The notes: a model not told the origin generated them from the sequence alone. DNA of 64,000 nt from Shewanella japonica (GCF_002075795.1 NZ_CP020472.1:4644501-4708500); one strand, 5' to 3'. Counted from the stretch's first letter, positions 8,831-18,589 are shown. Program-made: numbers and translations.

Positions 8831-11800
8831 GTGATAATTAAACTAAAAACAAACCACACGCTGCGTATACTTTGCTCAATGTTACTCAGTCTCATGTTAT
8901 TGGGTTGCGGCGGCGATAGCACGGATAGCCATCAAGACGAAACAGACATTGGCGAAACCCCCATCGATTCTGGCGGCGATGATGATAGTGATGATAATGG
9001 TGATGATGATGGAGACGACGGCGACTCAGGCACCGGTGAAGATGATGACGGTAGCGGCGAAGACGGTGAAACACCACCAGTGAGTTTCAATCTCGGTACG
9101 GCAGCCCTTAACGATACCGGCATTACCTTTGGCGCAGACTACAACCGAAATGGTTTTGATTGCAGTACGACACTCTCTGCAAGTGATAACACAACGCTCG
9201 CTCAAGATTGCAATCAAGGCCGAAGTGCTAGTACGAGTCAAAGCGGTTTTGATTTTACCCGTATCAATGCAGATGGCACTGAATATAACGGCAGTGGTGA
9301 CTATCAAACCGCACCTTGGGCATGTGTTAGGGATAATCGCACAGGCTTAATGTGGGAGGTAAAAACTCAGGATGGCGGCATTCACGATGCCAATAAAACC
9401 TACCGCTGGGGAGGATTAACTGCGCTCGAAAGAGAGCACCCCGAACGTCAAGGAGATTACTATGATGATTGGAACAGCTTAATAATTGGCACCAATGAAG
9501 CTAACCTTTGTGGCTACAGTGACTGGCGAGTACCGAGTAATCATCAGTTAATGTCAATTGCCCATTTCGGTTCCACCTTTACCAATAGCAATGGCAATCT
9601 TGCGTCTAAAATTGACGGGCAATATTTTCCCAATACGGTTAGCGAGTTTTACTGGAGCTCAATGCCTTATTACGGCGAACATCAAGCGTTTTATGCATGG
9701 GCGTTTCAATTCGTATTCGGTAATAACAAAAATATTCAGCGTTACCAGCCAGCAGCATTGCGCTTAGTGCGAGTGATTGACCCTATCGCCACCACCAATA
9801 GTGCGCAGCAAACCCCAGATGAACGTTACACCGTACATGATGACGGTACCGTTACCGATTTAGCCACTGGCCTAATGTGGGCACAATGTGTTGCTGGCCT
9901 TAATGGGCTTAACTGCGATAATGGCTCAGCAGAAGCGATGGACTGGGGCCTAGCACTTGAATACGCACAAAATACTCAACTGGCAGGCTACAGCGATTGG
10001 CGTTTACCTAATAATAAAGAGCTATTTTCACTGATAGATTTTAGCACTGCCTCCCCTGCCATTAACCTCACCATTTTCCCTTCAACCACCAATGATTACA
10101 CCTGGAGCTCGTCGCCTATGATCGAGTTCTCACAAGACTCATGGTTTATCAATTTCAAAACAGGGTTAAATTGGTTTAAAGGGCGAAGTGATAACATGTT
10201 AGTCAGAGTAGTGCGGGCTGGTACGTCAGACTCGCAACTGGCAGCTATTGATATTCAAGATGGCGAGGCGATAACCTTTGATGACGGTTTAGGTACTATC
10301 GAAGGTGATGTTGCGCCAGTAGATGTGCATGCTCAAGTGCTTATTAATGAGCAAGGATTAACGGGTGATCCTACAACTGGTCGCAATTTACCTGATATTA
10401 ATGATGCTAAAGCCCAGTTAGGTAAAGCGCTGTTTTATTCAAAACGATTAAGCGGTGAATACGATACCGCCTGCGCCTCTTGTCATCATCCAGCGCTCGG
10501 TGGTGGTGACAATTTATCATGGCCTGTGGGATACGATGCCGTTGATGTATTTCACGACTTTGCGCCTAACTTACTCGGTTCAGGTCGATACTTTAACGGC
10601 AGTGATAGTGATGAACTTGCGGGTTACCCTGTGATAGGTCGCAATGCGCCAACCGTGTTTAATCTAGGTCTGTTAGATCGAGGGCTGTTTTGGGATGGCC
10701 GTATCGAAAGCATCAACGGTACACCGAATGCCCGTGGTACTGATGCTGGCATCATCACCCCTGACTCCGCTAACTTCAGCAGCGCAGATAGTAATATCCC
10801 GTTAGGTGCATCATTGGCCAATGCACAATCTCGTTTCCCCACTATTACCCATAACGAAATGCGTGGCGACGAGCCCCTAGGTGACAGTCATCAAGCATAT
10901 CGCTCAATGTTAGCAGCTCGCTTTGAAGGTCATGCAGAATGGGAAGCACTATTCCTAGCGGCCTATGGCAATAACACGGTGACATTTGATCGTATTGCTG
11001 AAGCTCTGGCCGCCTTTGAAGAGTCAATGGTCTTTGCAAACACCCCATGGAAAGAGTATGTCGCAGCGCTGCGTGGTGAAGCCAATAACAACATCGATAG
11101 TCTCAGCTTTAATCAAAAAGTTGGTGCGGTATTGTTCATGACAGCAGGTGACGAAGGTGGCGCAGCTTGTAGCCAATGCCATACTGGAGATGCGTTTACT
11201 GACGGTAAATTCCACGCCATCGGTCTAGGCCAAGTCGGCCCAGGTAATGGTGATAGCAATCAGTTTGTCATCGACAGCGATTTTGGACGCCAAAATATTA
11301 CAGGCGATATAGGCGATGCTTATCATTTTCGCACCTCGCCATTACTGAACATTGCGGTCACTGGGCCGTATATGCATAACGGTGCTTTATCTACGCTATC
11401 GCAGGTAATGGATGTTTATGGTAACCCTGGTGGCGCCATGAATGACCTGTTAGGCATTAGCTCAATACTCAATGCCGACTCACAATTTAATGAGCTCAAT
11501 AATGCCGATTATTGTCAACTGACCTCTGTCGTCGACTTAATGAACAAGTATGGTGAGAGCTGTGAGCAGGTTTACTACAATATGAACCCATACGCATTTG
11601 AAAATACACGCTTCTTATTCCGTCAAAGCTTTGATGAATCAACATCTCATTCGCCAGCACCAGAAATCGATATCAATATTGAGCAATCCGATAAAGTCGT
11701 TGAATTTATGGAGGCACTAACCGATCCCTGTGTGACCGATAGAGCCTGTTTACAACCATGGATTATCGATAGCAGTAATTGGCAGCAACACCCTGATTAT

Positions 11801-11857
11801 GCTGACAACCCTAATTTGATATTAATCGGTGAGGACAGTCATGGCATAAAGCATTAA
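8831..11857 (+). CDS. Lipoprotein fusing two DUF1566 (Lcl-type) domains to a di-haem cytochrome c peroxidase
   Basis: 1008 aa. It has a lipoprotein signal with lipobox LMLLGC (Cys26), then an Asp/Gly-rich low-complexity linker (about 38-80). Two DUF1566-type domains follow (about 155-315 and 335-465; motifs GLMWE, DWRVPS, DWRLPN, YWSS/TWSS). The C-terminal half (about 510-1005) has two haem sites, C548ASCH and C780SQCH, plus the YMHNG segment typical of CcpA/MauG peroxidases. The start is GTG with AAGGGAAG just upstream; a later ATG would cut the signal. It is presumably envelope-anchored, reducing peroxide or oxidising a protein or substrate bound by the DUF1566 part. The domain combination is unusual. 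Confidence 0.85.
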   Translation: MIIKLKTNHTLRILCSMLLSLMLLGCGGDSTDSHQDETDIGETPIDSGGDDDSDDNGDDDGDDGDSGTGEDDDGSGEDGETPPVSFNLGTAALNDTGITFGADYNRNGFDCSTTLSASDNTTLAQDCNQGRSASTSQSGFDFTRINADGTEYNGSGDYQTAPWACVRDNRTGLMWEVKTQDGGIHDANKTYRWGGLTALEREHPERQGDYYDDWNSLIIGTNEANLCGYSDWRVPSNHQLMSIAHFGSTFTNSNGNLASKIDGQYFPNTVSEFYWSSMPYYGEHQAFYAWAFQFVFGNNKNIQRYQPAALRLVRVIDPIATTNSAQQTPDERYTVHDDGTVTDLATGLMWAQCVAGLNGLNCDNGSAEAMDWGLALEYAQNTQLAGYSDWRLPNNKELFSLIDFSTASPAINLTIFPSTTNDYTWSSSPMIEFSQDSWFINFKTGLNWFKGRSDNMLVRVVRAGTSDSQLAAIDIQDGEAITFDDGLGTIEGDVAPVDVHAQVLINEQGLTGDPTTGRNLPDINDAKAQLGKALFYSKRLSGEYDTACASCHHPALGGGDNLSWPVGYDAVDVFHDFAPNLLGSGRYFNGSDSDELAGYPVIGRNAPTVFNLGLLDRGLFWDGRIESINGTPNARGTDAGIITPDSANFSSADSNIPLGASLANAQSRFPTITHNEMRGDEPLGDSHQAYRSMLAARFEGHAEWEALFLAAYGNNTVTFDRIAEALAAFEESMVFANTPWKEYVAALRGEANNNIDSLSFNQKVGAVLFMTAGDEGGAACSQCHTGDAFTDGKFHAIGLGQVGPGNGDSNQFVIDSDFGRQNITGDIGDAYHFRTSPLLNIAVTGPYMHNGALSTLSQVMDVYGNPGGAMNDLLGISSILNADSQFNELNNADYCQLTSVVDLMNKYGESCEQVYYNMNPYAFENTRFLFRQSFDESTSHSPAPEIDINIEQSDKVVEFMEALTDPCVTDRACLQPWIIDSSNWQQHPDYADNPNLILIGEDSHGIKH

Positions 11858-11931
11858 TGCTTTGGCGCATTTAGCTTTTTAAGTACTTTAGTACATGAAG
11901 TCATACTTACACTTCAACAATATACGTTCAG

Positions 11932-11981
11932 CCCCTTAATGTGCAAAATGCTTGTAAACGGCATTTTCGGCCAAAAAGGGG
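11932..11981. other. Nested hairpin between convergent genes
   Basis: CCCCTT ... AAGGGG encloses AAAATGC ... GCATTTT, a two-tier hairpin between the convergent lipoprotein and fadL-like genes. It has no long T run and is a weak or bidirectional terminator candidate. Confidence 0.4.
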
Positions 11982-12018
11982 TTGAACACATATTAATCAT
12001 CTGGCGATTGACCCACTG

Positions 12019-13212
12019 CTAAAAACGATAGTTAGTCATCACTCCAAAGAAGTGAATATTGGCATTATATTCACCACGTAATGTTGAATCAGCTAACGCA
12101 TATTCAATACTCGGTTGACCAACATCAAGGTACTCATAGTACACATTAAAGCGCCAATGATGATTCATCTCATACGTGGCACCTACGGCATACTTCCAAA
12201 GTTCGCCCGTTGGCACATCAGGATATTGCATGGTGGGATCATCTTGTGGTGACGTTTCGTAAGACACCCCGCCCTCAAGACGCCATTGCTCATTAAGCTG
12301 ATAATAACCACCGATACTGGCGGTGACTGTATCTTCCCACTGACGTTGAATGTCAAATACGCCAGAATCTAACGTAATATTTGTCGTCTCAACACTGCTA
12401 AATTGCATCCAGCCTAAGCTCCATAACAAGCTCGCTTTATCAGTCAGCTGATGAAAACCGCTCATTGTGGCGTTAGCTGGCATGATGATACCGACGCTTG
12501 AATCAACCCCTTGGTTAGACAGAGTTAAGTCGCCGTCCATGTCGTGTTCAATTTCAGAACGATACGAAAACCCCACACGATGCTTGTCATTAAACTCGTA
12601 TAAAGCACTTGCTGTGTAACCAAATTCAAGGCTGCTGCCTGTGGCTTCAATTTGAAATTTATCGGTTCCTGCAAATCGTTGTTCGAGCATGCCATATTCG
12701 GCGACGGCCCCAACACCCAAGGACAAATTATCATTCACTTTGTACGCGATACTTGGGTTTAATTGCGCTGTGATAAGCATGGCATCTTGCAACAAGATAG
12801 CGCCAGAAAAATCAGCGCCATAGTCAATCACCGACCCACCTGCTGACACTAACGCAATACCAGCACTCCACTTATCATTAAGTGGCGCAACATAGTAAAC
12901 CGATCCCGCAGGCATGGCGCTTCCTGCTTGTGTACTTGATTCACCACCAGCAAATAATCCATCCGAACCTGTATCGGTAAATTGAATATCTGACACCATG
13001 CCTTGCACATTAAATGCAATGGTTGGCTCGCTCATTTTGGTCATTGCTGCCGAGTTTGCATAAGCAGTTTCAGCACCTTCTGCAACGGCCTGTGCACCCG
13101 CACCAGCGGTACTGATGTTTGCTCCCCCAAGTTCTGGGAACATGTATGCGCCTGCCAAGGCATTGTTTGCGACGAGCAAAGATATAAGCAGCAGGGATAA
13201 TGTAGTTTTCAT
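12019..13212 (-). CDS. FadL/OmpP1-family outer-membrane transporter of hydrophobic compounds
   Basis: 397 aa. The signal peptide ends NALA-GA. It is followed by the FadL-type N-terminal plug with ELGGANISTAGAGAQAVAEGAETAYANSAAMTKM, and a 14-strand barrel ending VMTNYRF. Family members import long-chain fatty acids and other amphipaths across the outer membrane. It is the last gene of the minus-strand cluster with the alkylsulfatase and fusion protein (71 nt after the fusion-protein gene), which suggests uptake of alkyl sulfates or their alcohols (inference). Confidence 0.88.
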   Translation of the reverse strand: MKTTLSLLLISLLVANNALAGAYMFPELGGANISTAGAGAQAVAEGAETAYANSAAMTKMSEPTIAFNVQGMVSDIQFTDTGSDGLFAGGESSTQAGSAMPAGSVYYVAPLNDKWSAGIALVSAGGSVIDYGADFSGAILLQDAMLITAQLNPSIAYKVNDNLSLGVGAVAEYGMLEQRFAGTDKFQIEATGSSLEFGYTASALYEFNDKHRVGFSYRSEIEHDMDGDLTLSNQGVDSSVGIIMPANATMSGFHQLTDKASLLWSLGWMQFSSVETTNITLDSGVFDIQRQWEDTVTASIGGYYQLNEQWRLEGGVSYETSPQDDPTMQYPDVPTGELWKYAVGATYEMNHHWRFNVYYEYLDVGQPSIEYALADSTLRGEYNANIHFFGVMTNYRF

Positions 13213-13283
13213 ATAAAACCTTAATAATCATCTTAACAATTAACAAGAGCCGCCCCAGCTAACAGTGAGGCAACTTAATCACG

Positions 13284-14273
13284 TTAGATTGCGTTTAGGT
13301 AAGACTTGTAAGAGTGAAGACGAACCGTTGCGGCGCCAATCACATCGATGAAACCGAAAAATGGGTGTGGCTTATTGGCTGCAATCCAAGCTGAGCCTGT
13401 CGCACCAATCGGAATAACCTTGCCTTCTGGTTCAAATATTTCTAGCACGACAGTACGACCATGGCTGCTGGTATTTGAGCCAACATGTTGACGCACACTT
13501 TGCGGGCCTTGCATTGGTGAAATCGATGCCTCACCTGTGCCTGTGGTAATACTGTGAACACGTGCACGGAAGACTTCACCAGGGTAAGCATCCACATAAA
13601 ACTCTGAAAACTGTCCTTTCTCAACATATCTAAATGTTTGATCAGGAATGCGCATTTCCAAGAATTTTCGGCTGGTATCGTAGATATGCATATTACCGAT
13701 ACGGCTACCATCAGCGACATTGACCACCGCAACTTGACCGTCAAACTGTGCTCGCACCGTTTTGCGGTTCTGTTCAAAATGGGTTTTATCTAAGTCTGCA
13801 TGCAGTGAACTCAGTGCAGCTTCTGCAATACGACGTTGTGAGCGGTAATACTCAACATCACGCTTTTTAAAGATATCAGGTGACGCTTTCGCACGTGCTA
13901 AGTCGCGATCAATTTGCGCGATATCTTCTTCATTGGTGACAATCGATGCTTTGATTTTTTCGACATCCGCTTTTGACTTAGTATCAACCAAGGTATAAAT
14001 CACCTCACCTTGTTTAACGGTTTGGTTGTGCCCGACATGAATTTGTTCAATCTCTTCACCTAGCAAAGGAGATAACACTGCATGTGGCGCTTTAATGGTC
14101 GAAGAATAAGTAAGATCGACCGGAGCCCAAAGTCGAGACAATATCCCTAGTACAACAAGAATAAATACCCCGCCAGACACAATCCAAAAACCGCTACGTA
14201 ATGTCCACTTTATTGCCCCTGTCGATACTAAGATCCACATCAGCAAAATATAAGGAATCATGACTTCTTTCAT
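13284..14273 (-). CDS. HlyD/EmrA-type membrane fusion protein
   Basis: 329 aa. An N-terminal membrane region (two hydrophobic segments within residues 1-46) precedes a lipoyl half-motif (IKAPHAVLSPLLGEEIEQIHVGHNQTVKQGEVIYTL), a coiled coil (about 90-155) with the second lipoyl half, and a beta-barrel domain. The shape resembles YibH/YiaV/AaeA periplasmic adaptors. No MFS, RND or ABC pump gene lies next to it. It starts 4 nt after the preceding small membrane protein gene, so the pair is co-translated. Confidence 0.82.
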   Translation of the reverse strand: MKEVMIPYILLMWILVSTGAIKWTLRSGFWIVSGGVFILVVLGILSRLWAPVDLTYSSTIKAPHAVLSPLLGEEIEQIHVGHNQTVKQGEVIYTLVDTKSKADVEKIKASIVTNEEDIAQIDRDLARAKASPDIFKKRDVEYYRSQRRIAEAALSSLHADLDKTHFEQNRKTVRAQFDGQVAVVNVADGSRIGNMHIYDTSRKFLEMRIPDQTFRYVEKGQFSEFYVDAYPGEVFRARVHSITTGTGEASISPMQGPQSVRQHVGSNTSSHGRTVVLEIFEPEGKVIPIGATGSAWIAANKPHPFFGFIDVIGAATVRLHSYKSYLNAI

Positions 14274-14277
14274 TGTA

Positions 14278-14796
14278 TTACTCCTCTACTTTTTGAATCG
14301 CATCATTGGGGGATTTCAACTCATCAATCTTGTTACGACTATTGCGTAACACACCACTCAGCGATTCGCCGATGTGAGCCCAATTTGCAAAGGCAATAAT
14401 GATTGCTAATACCCACCACGCCTTGTGAATAAACAGGCCACATAAAGACAATGCAAACACCAATTGAACATGTGAGCTGCGCTTTTCTTCTGCACGATGA
14501 ACGGCAAGTTCATGCACTGTCCAAAGTAGGTATAAAACAAAGACCACCAACGCGATGGTGACCGAGAACAAATAACCACTGAAATACTCTGAATTGAAAA
14601 TGAGCATCATGGTTTCGTTTGGGGTATTGGTGAAAAGACTCATATCGATATCTTTAGAATTCACCTCGCCCATTGGAGCGAGTAAGTAGGCACCGAATAA
14701 CATCAATGCCATAAAGGAGATGAACTTGATAAGCACTAATAAAATCGTGCCTATTTTGGATAAAACGGTTTTGAATACGTTCATAACATTCCTCAA
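14278..14796 (-). CDS. Small inner-membrane protein, partner of the fusion protein
   Basis: 172 aa with three to four hydrophobic helices (about 12-36, 75-97, 108-122, 124-140) and a charged C-terminal tail. The family is not recognised with certainty. It sits between the secreted 165-aa protein and the HlyD-type gene, with 4 nt to the latter. This resembles the small membrane partner next to YibH/YiaV-type fusion proteins. Its role is presumed to be in envelope export or assembly with the fusion protein. Confidence 0.65.
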   Translation of the reverse strand: MRNVMNVFKTVLSKIGTILLVLIKFISFMALMLFGAYLLAPMGEVNSKDIDMSLFTNTPNETMMLIFNSEYFSGYLFSVTIALVVFVLYLLWTVHELAVHRAEEKRSSHVQLVFALSLCGLFIHKAWWVLAIIIAFANWAHIGESLSGVLRNSRNKIDELKSPNDAIQKVEE

Positions 14797-14811
14797 AAAT
14801 GTGCTTGGATA

Positions 14812-15309
14812 TTAATTAACGCGATCTGATGGAAACAGGTCAGAGAACCATTTATCGAGCATGGCAATGTCTTGTGGCAGTCCATTGATGCGAACTAAAC
14901 CCTGACTTTTTGCATCTGGCCAGCTCAGTTGTTTGCTAGCCAATGCATCGAGTACGTCTAACTCGGAAATGAGTAACAGGTCACTAGACGACGGCATTGA
15001 CGCCCGCTCTTGCACAACAATCATTTCAGAAAATAGTATTTCGCTATAATGTCCTTTAACGGCTTCAAACAGGCTAAATGACATTTGTTGATCGCTTTTA
15101 GATAACGCCTTGGTGAACGAGTAGAGTTTGAAATGTTCAGGCTTATCCAGGTTACTGAACGTGCCATGCTGCCTTTCATGAATAATGCGTTCAAATATCG
15201 GTAGCGAGCCCGGTTCAGATACAAAGCTAAATCCTGCATCTTGATGTACTCCGCAAGCATTAACGTAAAGTGGCATCCCACATAGAAGCAAAAATAAAAG
15301 ACGAGACAT
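14812..15309 (-). CDS. Uncharacterised secreted protein of the sulfatase operon
   Basis: About 165 aa with a signal peptide (MSRLLFLLLCGMPLYVNA-CG), so periplasmic or lipid-modified; Cys is the first residue after the predicted cut, although the preceding residues are not a classic lipobox. No family recognised. The ATG at 15309 has GGAG 8 nt upstream; a GTG at 15318 is an alternative. It is placed 55 nt after the sulfatase and 15 nt before the membrane-protein gene in a continuous minus-strand operon. Confidence 0.6.
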   Translation of the reverse strand: MSRLLFLLLCGMPLYVNACGVHQDAGFSFVSEPGSLPIFERIIHERQHGTFSNLDKPEHFKLYSFTKALSKSDQQMSFSLFEAVKGHYSEILFSEMIVVQERASMPSSSDLLLISELDVLDALASKQLSWPDAKSQGLVRINGLPQDIAMLDKWFSDLFPSDRVN

Positions 15310-15373
15310 AATGATCACTCCAAACTCTGAGGGACTAAGCTTTTGTCACTTAGTCCCTTGTGGTGTTAACGAA

Positions 15374-17344
15374 TTATCGAACGATTAATTGAAGCTCTTG
15401 AGGTGTCATTGGCTTATCAAAGTAGCTCATGAATAATCCAAAGGCTTGCACATCACCATTGGCAAAACTGAACTTACCTGAAGCTAAACTCTCACCAATC
15501 ACCTGCTGTGATTTAGGGCCAGCAATCAAGATTTGATTTAACACAGCGCGTGTAGTGTTAATTTGAATATCCGCATCGACATATGGCTGCGTATGTAACT
15601 GAGCAATACCATTACGAATTTCAATGGTGATTGACTCTTTGGTGTCAGCAAAGTTGTATGTCATCGCCATTTCAACATCGAGCGTTTTTTCAGCGATAAG
15701 CGTGGCTGTCATCATGTCAAAGATCTGTTCACTTGGAAGTGCAGTAAGCACGTCAACTGATGCAAAGCTAATCATGTTAGAGAAGTCACGTGTGCCTTCT
15801 AATTCTGCAGCAGCATTCAGTCCCCAGTTACGCCAGTTAATGTTGACTTGATTAGCCGACCAGGTTTTATAGGCTTGCGCCTTTAACTCACGTGCTTCAG
15901 TATCTTGCTTATTCACTGTGATTGGGTATGACAGGATTTCAGCTGCAAAGGTGTAGTTTTCAGCTTTAATCGCCGCTTTCGCCGTGTTAATAATGTTGTC
16001 ACGACCGCCCATTAGCTCAACAAATGCTTTAGCACGTTGCTCATATGCCATAGGCTCTAGTTGCCATGGATCTGCTTCAAAAAAGCCAACATATCCCACG
16101 TAAATCTGACGAACAGCATGAGCAACGGTGCCGTAGTGCTCACCTAACCAAGGGTGCTCAGATAAATGCTTAGGTAACTTAACCACCTCAACCAACTCAT
16201 CAGGTGTCATACCTTTATTCATGTAGCGAATAGATTGGTCATGGGTGTACTGAATCGCATCACGATAAGCGGTTAATACATTTTCTACCGCGGCTTTACC
16301 TTCAGCAGGGCGACCGTGAGAGTTAATCATCACTTCGGTGTCAAACTTGCGCATCACATCGATGCCCTTGAACCACATTGCTGGATCGCGGAATTTGGTA
16401 CCACGAATGGTGTGCAAGTTAGGGAAGTTCTCACCTTGTAATACTTCAGCTGCGTGAAGGATTTTTTGCTTAGGTAAGTAAACAACCACCTCATCTTTGG
16501 TTTCTGATGGCACATTGACAATTTGCAGTTCAACACCAGCAATAGTGATGTCTAAGCGATCTTTTAAGGTGAGGTTTGGCTCAATAAATGAAATATCGCC
16601 TTGCATAAAGCGAGGACCTAAACCATCGTTCACGGTACCGTGTTCACCTTCTTCAACGTGCTTAGCACCGGTGTAAGATGTTCTGTGCCCAAACAATGTA
16701 CCTAGGTTTGAAGACCAGTTAGCCACAGCAGCCGTTAAGCCTTCCTGTGCAATAATGAGTATTTCACCAGAGTCGACTTGTTCGTCAGTCGCCCAAGCAC
16801 GAACACCTGAGATATGGTCAATATGGTTGTGTGAGTAAATGATGGCTTTAACAGGCTTGTCAGTGATTTTTCTAAACTGCGCCTTAACTGATTCAGCCAT
16901 TTGCACTGACTCACCGGGATCAACGATGATAATACCGTCATCACCTTCAATCATAACGGGAGTATCAAGACCAAAACCGTAACCAAGGTAGACGTTGTCA
17001 TCGACTTGGATAATGGCTTGATCCATCTTGCGACTGTGCTTAGTTAGTGCATCATGAACATGCGAAGATGCTTCGACAAAAGCCAGAGTTTCGCCTGTGG
17101 TAGAAAGCACTTTGATGCGCTCGCCTTTACCCCAGAATAGATTAGATTCATGCTCAAATAACACGCCATTGTTGTAACGTTTATCAAAGTTAATATTTTG
17201 GTAATGAGCAGCAGAGCTAGTTTGTAATGCTTGGCCTGTTGTAGATGAAGCTTCAACGGTAGGGGTAGCAAAGGCGGCAGATACAGGAACTAAAGCTGCA
17301 CTTATCGCTACAGGAAGTAAGAACTTTTTCAACTTAGAAGTCAT
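15374..17344 (-). CDS. Alkyl/aryl sulfatase of the SdsA1/BDS1 metallo-beta-lactamase family
   Basis: 656 aa, full family length. The signal peptide (MTSKLKKFLLPVAISAALVP...) precedes an MBL domain with zinc ligands in SHNHIDH (His172, His174, Asp176, His177) and the family segments HAAEVLQGENFPNLHTIRG and SHGRPAEG. An alkylsulfatase dimerisation domain (about 380-520) and an SCP2-like C-terminal domain follow. It hydrolyses alkyl sulfates such as SDS to alcohol and sulfate in the periplasm. The ATG at 17344 has GAGGT 5 nt upstream. It heads an operon with a FadL-type transporter and a membrane fusion protein, divergent from a LysR gene. Confidence 0.92.
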   Translation of the reverse strand: MTSKLKKFLLPVAISAALVPVSAAFATPTVEASSTTGQALQTSSAAHYQNINFDKRYNNGVLFEHESNLFWGKGERIKVLSTTGETLAFVEASSHVHDALTKHSRKMDQAIIQVDDNVYLGYGFGLDTPVMIEGDDGIIIVDPGESVQMAESVKAQFRKITDKPVKAIIYSHNHIDHISGVRAWATDEQVDSGEILIIAQEGLTAAVANWSSNLGTLFGHRTSYTGAKHVEEGEHGTVNDGLGPRFMQGDISFIEPNLTLKDRLDITIAGVELQIVNVPSETKDEVVVYLPKQKILHAAEVLQGENFPNLHTIRGTKFRDPAMWFKGIDVMRKFDTEVMINSHGRPAEGKAAVENVLTAYRDAIQYTHDQSIRYMNKGMTPDELVEVVKLPKHLSEHPWLGEHYGTVAHAVRQIYVGYVGFFEADPWQLEPMAYEQRAKAFVELMGGRDNIINTAKAAIKAENYTFAAEILSYPITVNKQDTEARELKAQAYKTWSANQVNINWRNWGLNAAAELEGTRDFSNMISFASVDVLTALPSEQIFDMMTATLIAEKTLDVEMAMTYNFADTKESITIEIRNGIAQLHTQPYVDADIQINTTRAVLNQILIAGPKSQQVIGESLASGKFSFANGDVQAFGLFMSYFDKPMTPQELQLIVR

Positions 17345-17425
17345 ACGATACCTCAATTTTTGTATTTAAATGAACTTTCCTTTTACTAAATATTAATTCA
17401 GGCATAATGATTGATATATAAGCTG

Positions 17426-17456
17426 TTACGATTTCATAATATCGTAATTACGATAT
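17426..17456. promoter_or_regulatory. LysR operator with three half-sites, including an 18-bp perfect palindrome
   Basis: ATATCGTAATTACGATAT (17439-17456) is a perfect palindrome. An additional TTACGAT at 17426-17432 gives three half-sites (TTACGAT, ATCGTAA, TTACGAT) in the divergent sulfatase/LysR promoter. This is the layout expected for a LysR-type regulator that represses itself and activates the sulfatase operon. Confidence 0.65.
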
Positions 17457-17508
17457 ATCATTGGTGATGTGTTAGTGGTGATGTGTTAAAAGAGAGAGCT
17501 TGAAAAAC

Positions 17509-18441
17509 ATGAATAATGATATTCCTAACTTCAATTTACTCGCCGTGTTTTCTAAAGTGATGGAACATGGCAGCTTGAGTAAAGCAGCAGAACACTTGAA
17601 CACCAATCAATCAACGGTGAGCACCATGTTAGGCCGACTGAAAGAAGAAGTTGGGCAAGAATTATTTATCAGAAAGGGACGAGGGGTTATTCCCACGAGT
17701 TACTCCACTAACTTGTACCAGCAAATACAAGATCCGATACATCAGCTGAATGACGTATTTACCTCATTTGGAAAATTCGATCCTGCTACCTCTCAGCGCC
17801 GATACGTGATCACCGCGCCAGAGCATTTACAAGGGGTATTGTTAACGCAGTTTTCACTGCTCGAAAATAAAGAAATCTCGCTAGAAGTCTATGATCAAAT
17901 GGATAATGACGAAGGCTTTTTCGAAGCATTACAGCAACAAAAATTCGACTTAATGATTGATATTTTGCCGTCTGAAAATCCGAGCTTTGAGAGCCTCAAA
18001 TTATTTGATAGTGAATTTGTGGTGATATGCAGAGAGGGCCACCCGAGAATTAAGGGGAGTATTTCAGAGCAACAATACATGCAAGAGTCCCATGCAGTGT
18101 TGGAAAGAACTCGTAACCATCTGTATAGCCTGAGCCACTACACTAATTTAGACCTCACCAAACGCAAAGTCGCATATCACGGACGCTCACTGTTCAGCAA
18201 CTTATTAATGGTCAGCCAAACCGAGTTTGTCAGCGCCGTACCACTGTCGTTAGCGTTACAGTTTAAAGAACAGCTAAAGCTACAGGTATTTCAACCACCA
18301 TTTGAATATAAAAAAGTCTCCAATTATCTCATCTGGCTTAAAAAGCAAAACCAAGACCCCGCCCATACTTGGCTTCGTGATGAACTAGTGACGATATCCA
18401 ATAAAATCGCCCATTATCTTCAAGATAATTTTCCGAAGTAA
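17509..18441 (+). CDS. LysR-family transcriptional regulator of the sulfatase operon
   Basis: 310 aa. The N-terminal HTH (NLLAVFSKVMEHGSLSKAAEHLNTNQSTVSTMLGRLKEE) is followed by a periplasmic-binding-like effector domain (about 90-295). It is divergent from the alkylsulfatase operon, so presumably senses alkyl sulfates or a product. The ATG at 17509 has AGAGAG about 10 nt upstream; a TTG at 17500 is too close to that site. The last 90 bp of the gene plus 2 bp recur twice downstream (20413-20504 and 22459-22550), bounding a cassette array, yet this copy remains intact. Confidence 0.9.
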   Translation: MNNDIPNFNLLAVFSKVMEHGSLSKAAEHLNTNQSTVSTMLGRLKEEVGQELFIRKGRGVIPTSYSTNLYQQIQDPIHQLNDVFTSFGKFDPATSQRRYVITAPEHLQGVLLTQFSLLENKEISLEVYDQMDNDEGFFEALQQQKFDLMIDILPSENPSFESLKLFDSEFVVICREGHPRIKGSISEQQYMQESHAVLERTRNHLYSLSHYTNLDLTKRKVAYHGRSLFSNLLMVSQTEFVSAVPLSLALQFKEQLKLQVFQPPFEYKKVSNYLIWLKKQNQDPAHTWLRDELVTISNKIAHYLQDNFPK

Positions 18442-18443
18442 GC
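18352..18443 (+). repeat. 92-bp LysR 3'-end repeat, copy 1 (in the intact gene)
   Basis: Begins CAAGACCCCGCCCATACTTG and ends 2 bp past the LysR stop codon. The same 92 bp occur at 20413-20504 (differences near GATAACGTTCCGCAG) and 22459-22550 (one change, GATAAACT for GATGAACT). Confidence 0.93.
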
Positions 18444-18589
18444 GGAGTGAATAAACAATCATAAGATCAACTAAACTGTTGAGGAGTAAAAGCATCCAAG
18501 CTCCTAACAATAATCCAATCTAGTAAAGAGTATGGTATTGAGCCATTAATCATGGATGGCCATGTTATTAGTAGCCATTTTATTGCTTG

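Noticed and set aside
8932..9123. Repetitive GATGATGGTGATGA-type tract and His- or Ser-rich antisense frames
   Set aside because: It is the coding sequence of the Asp/Gly/Ser-rich linker of the lipoprotein, not a CRISPR or independent gene.
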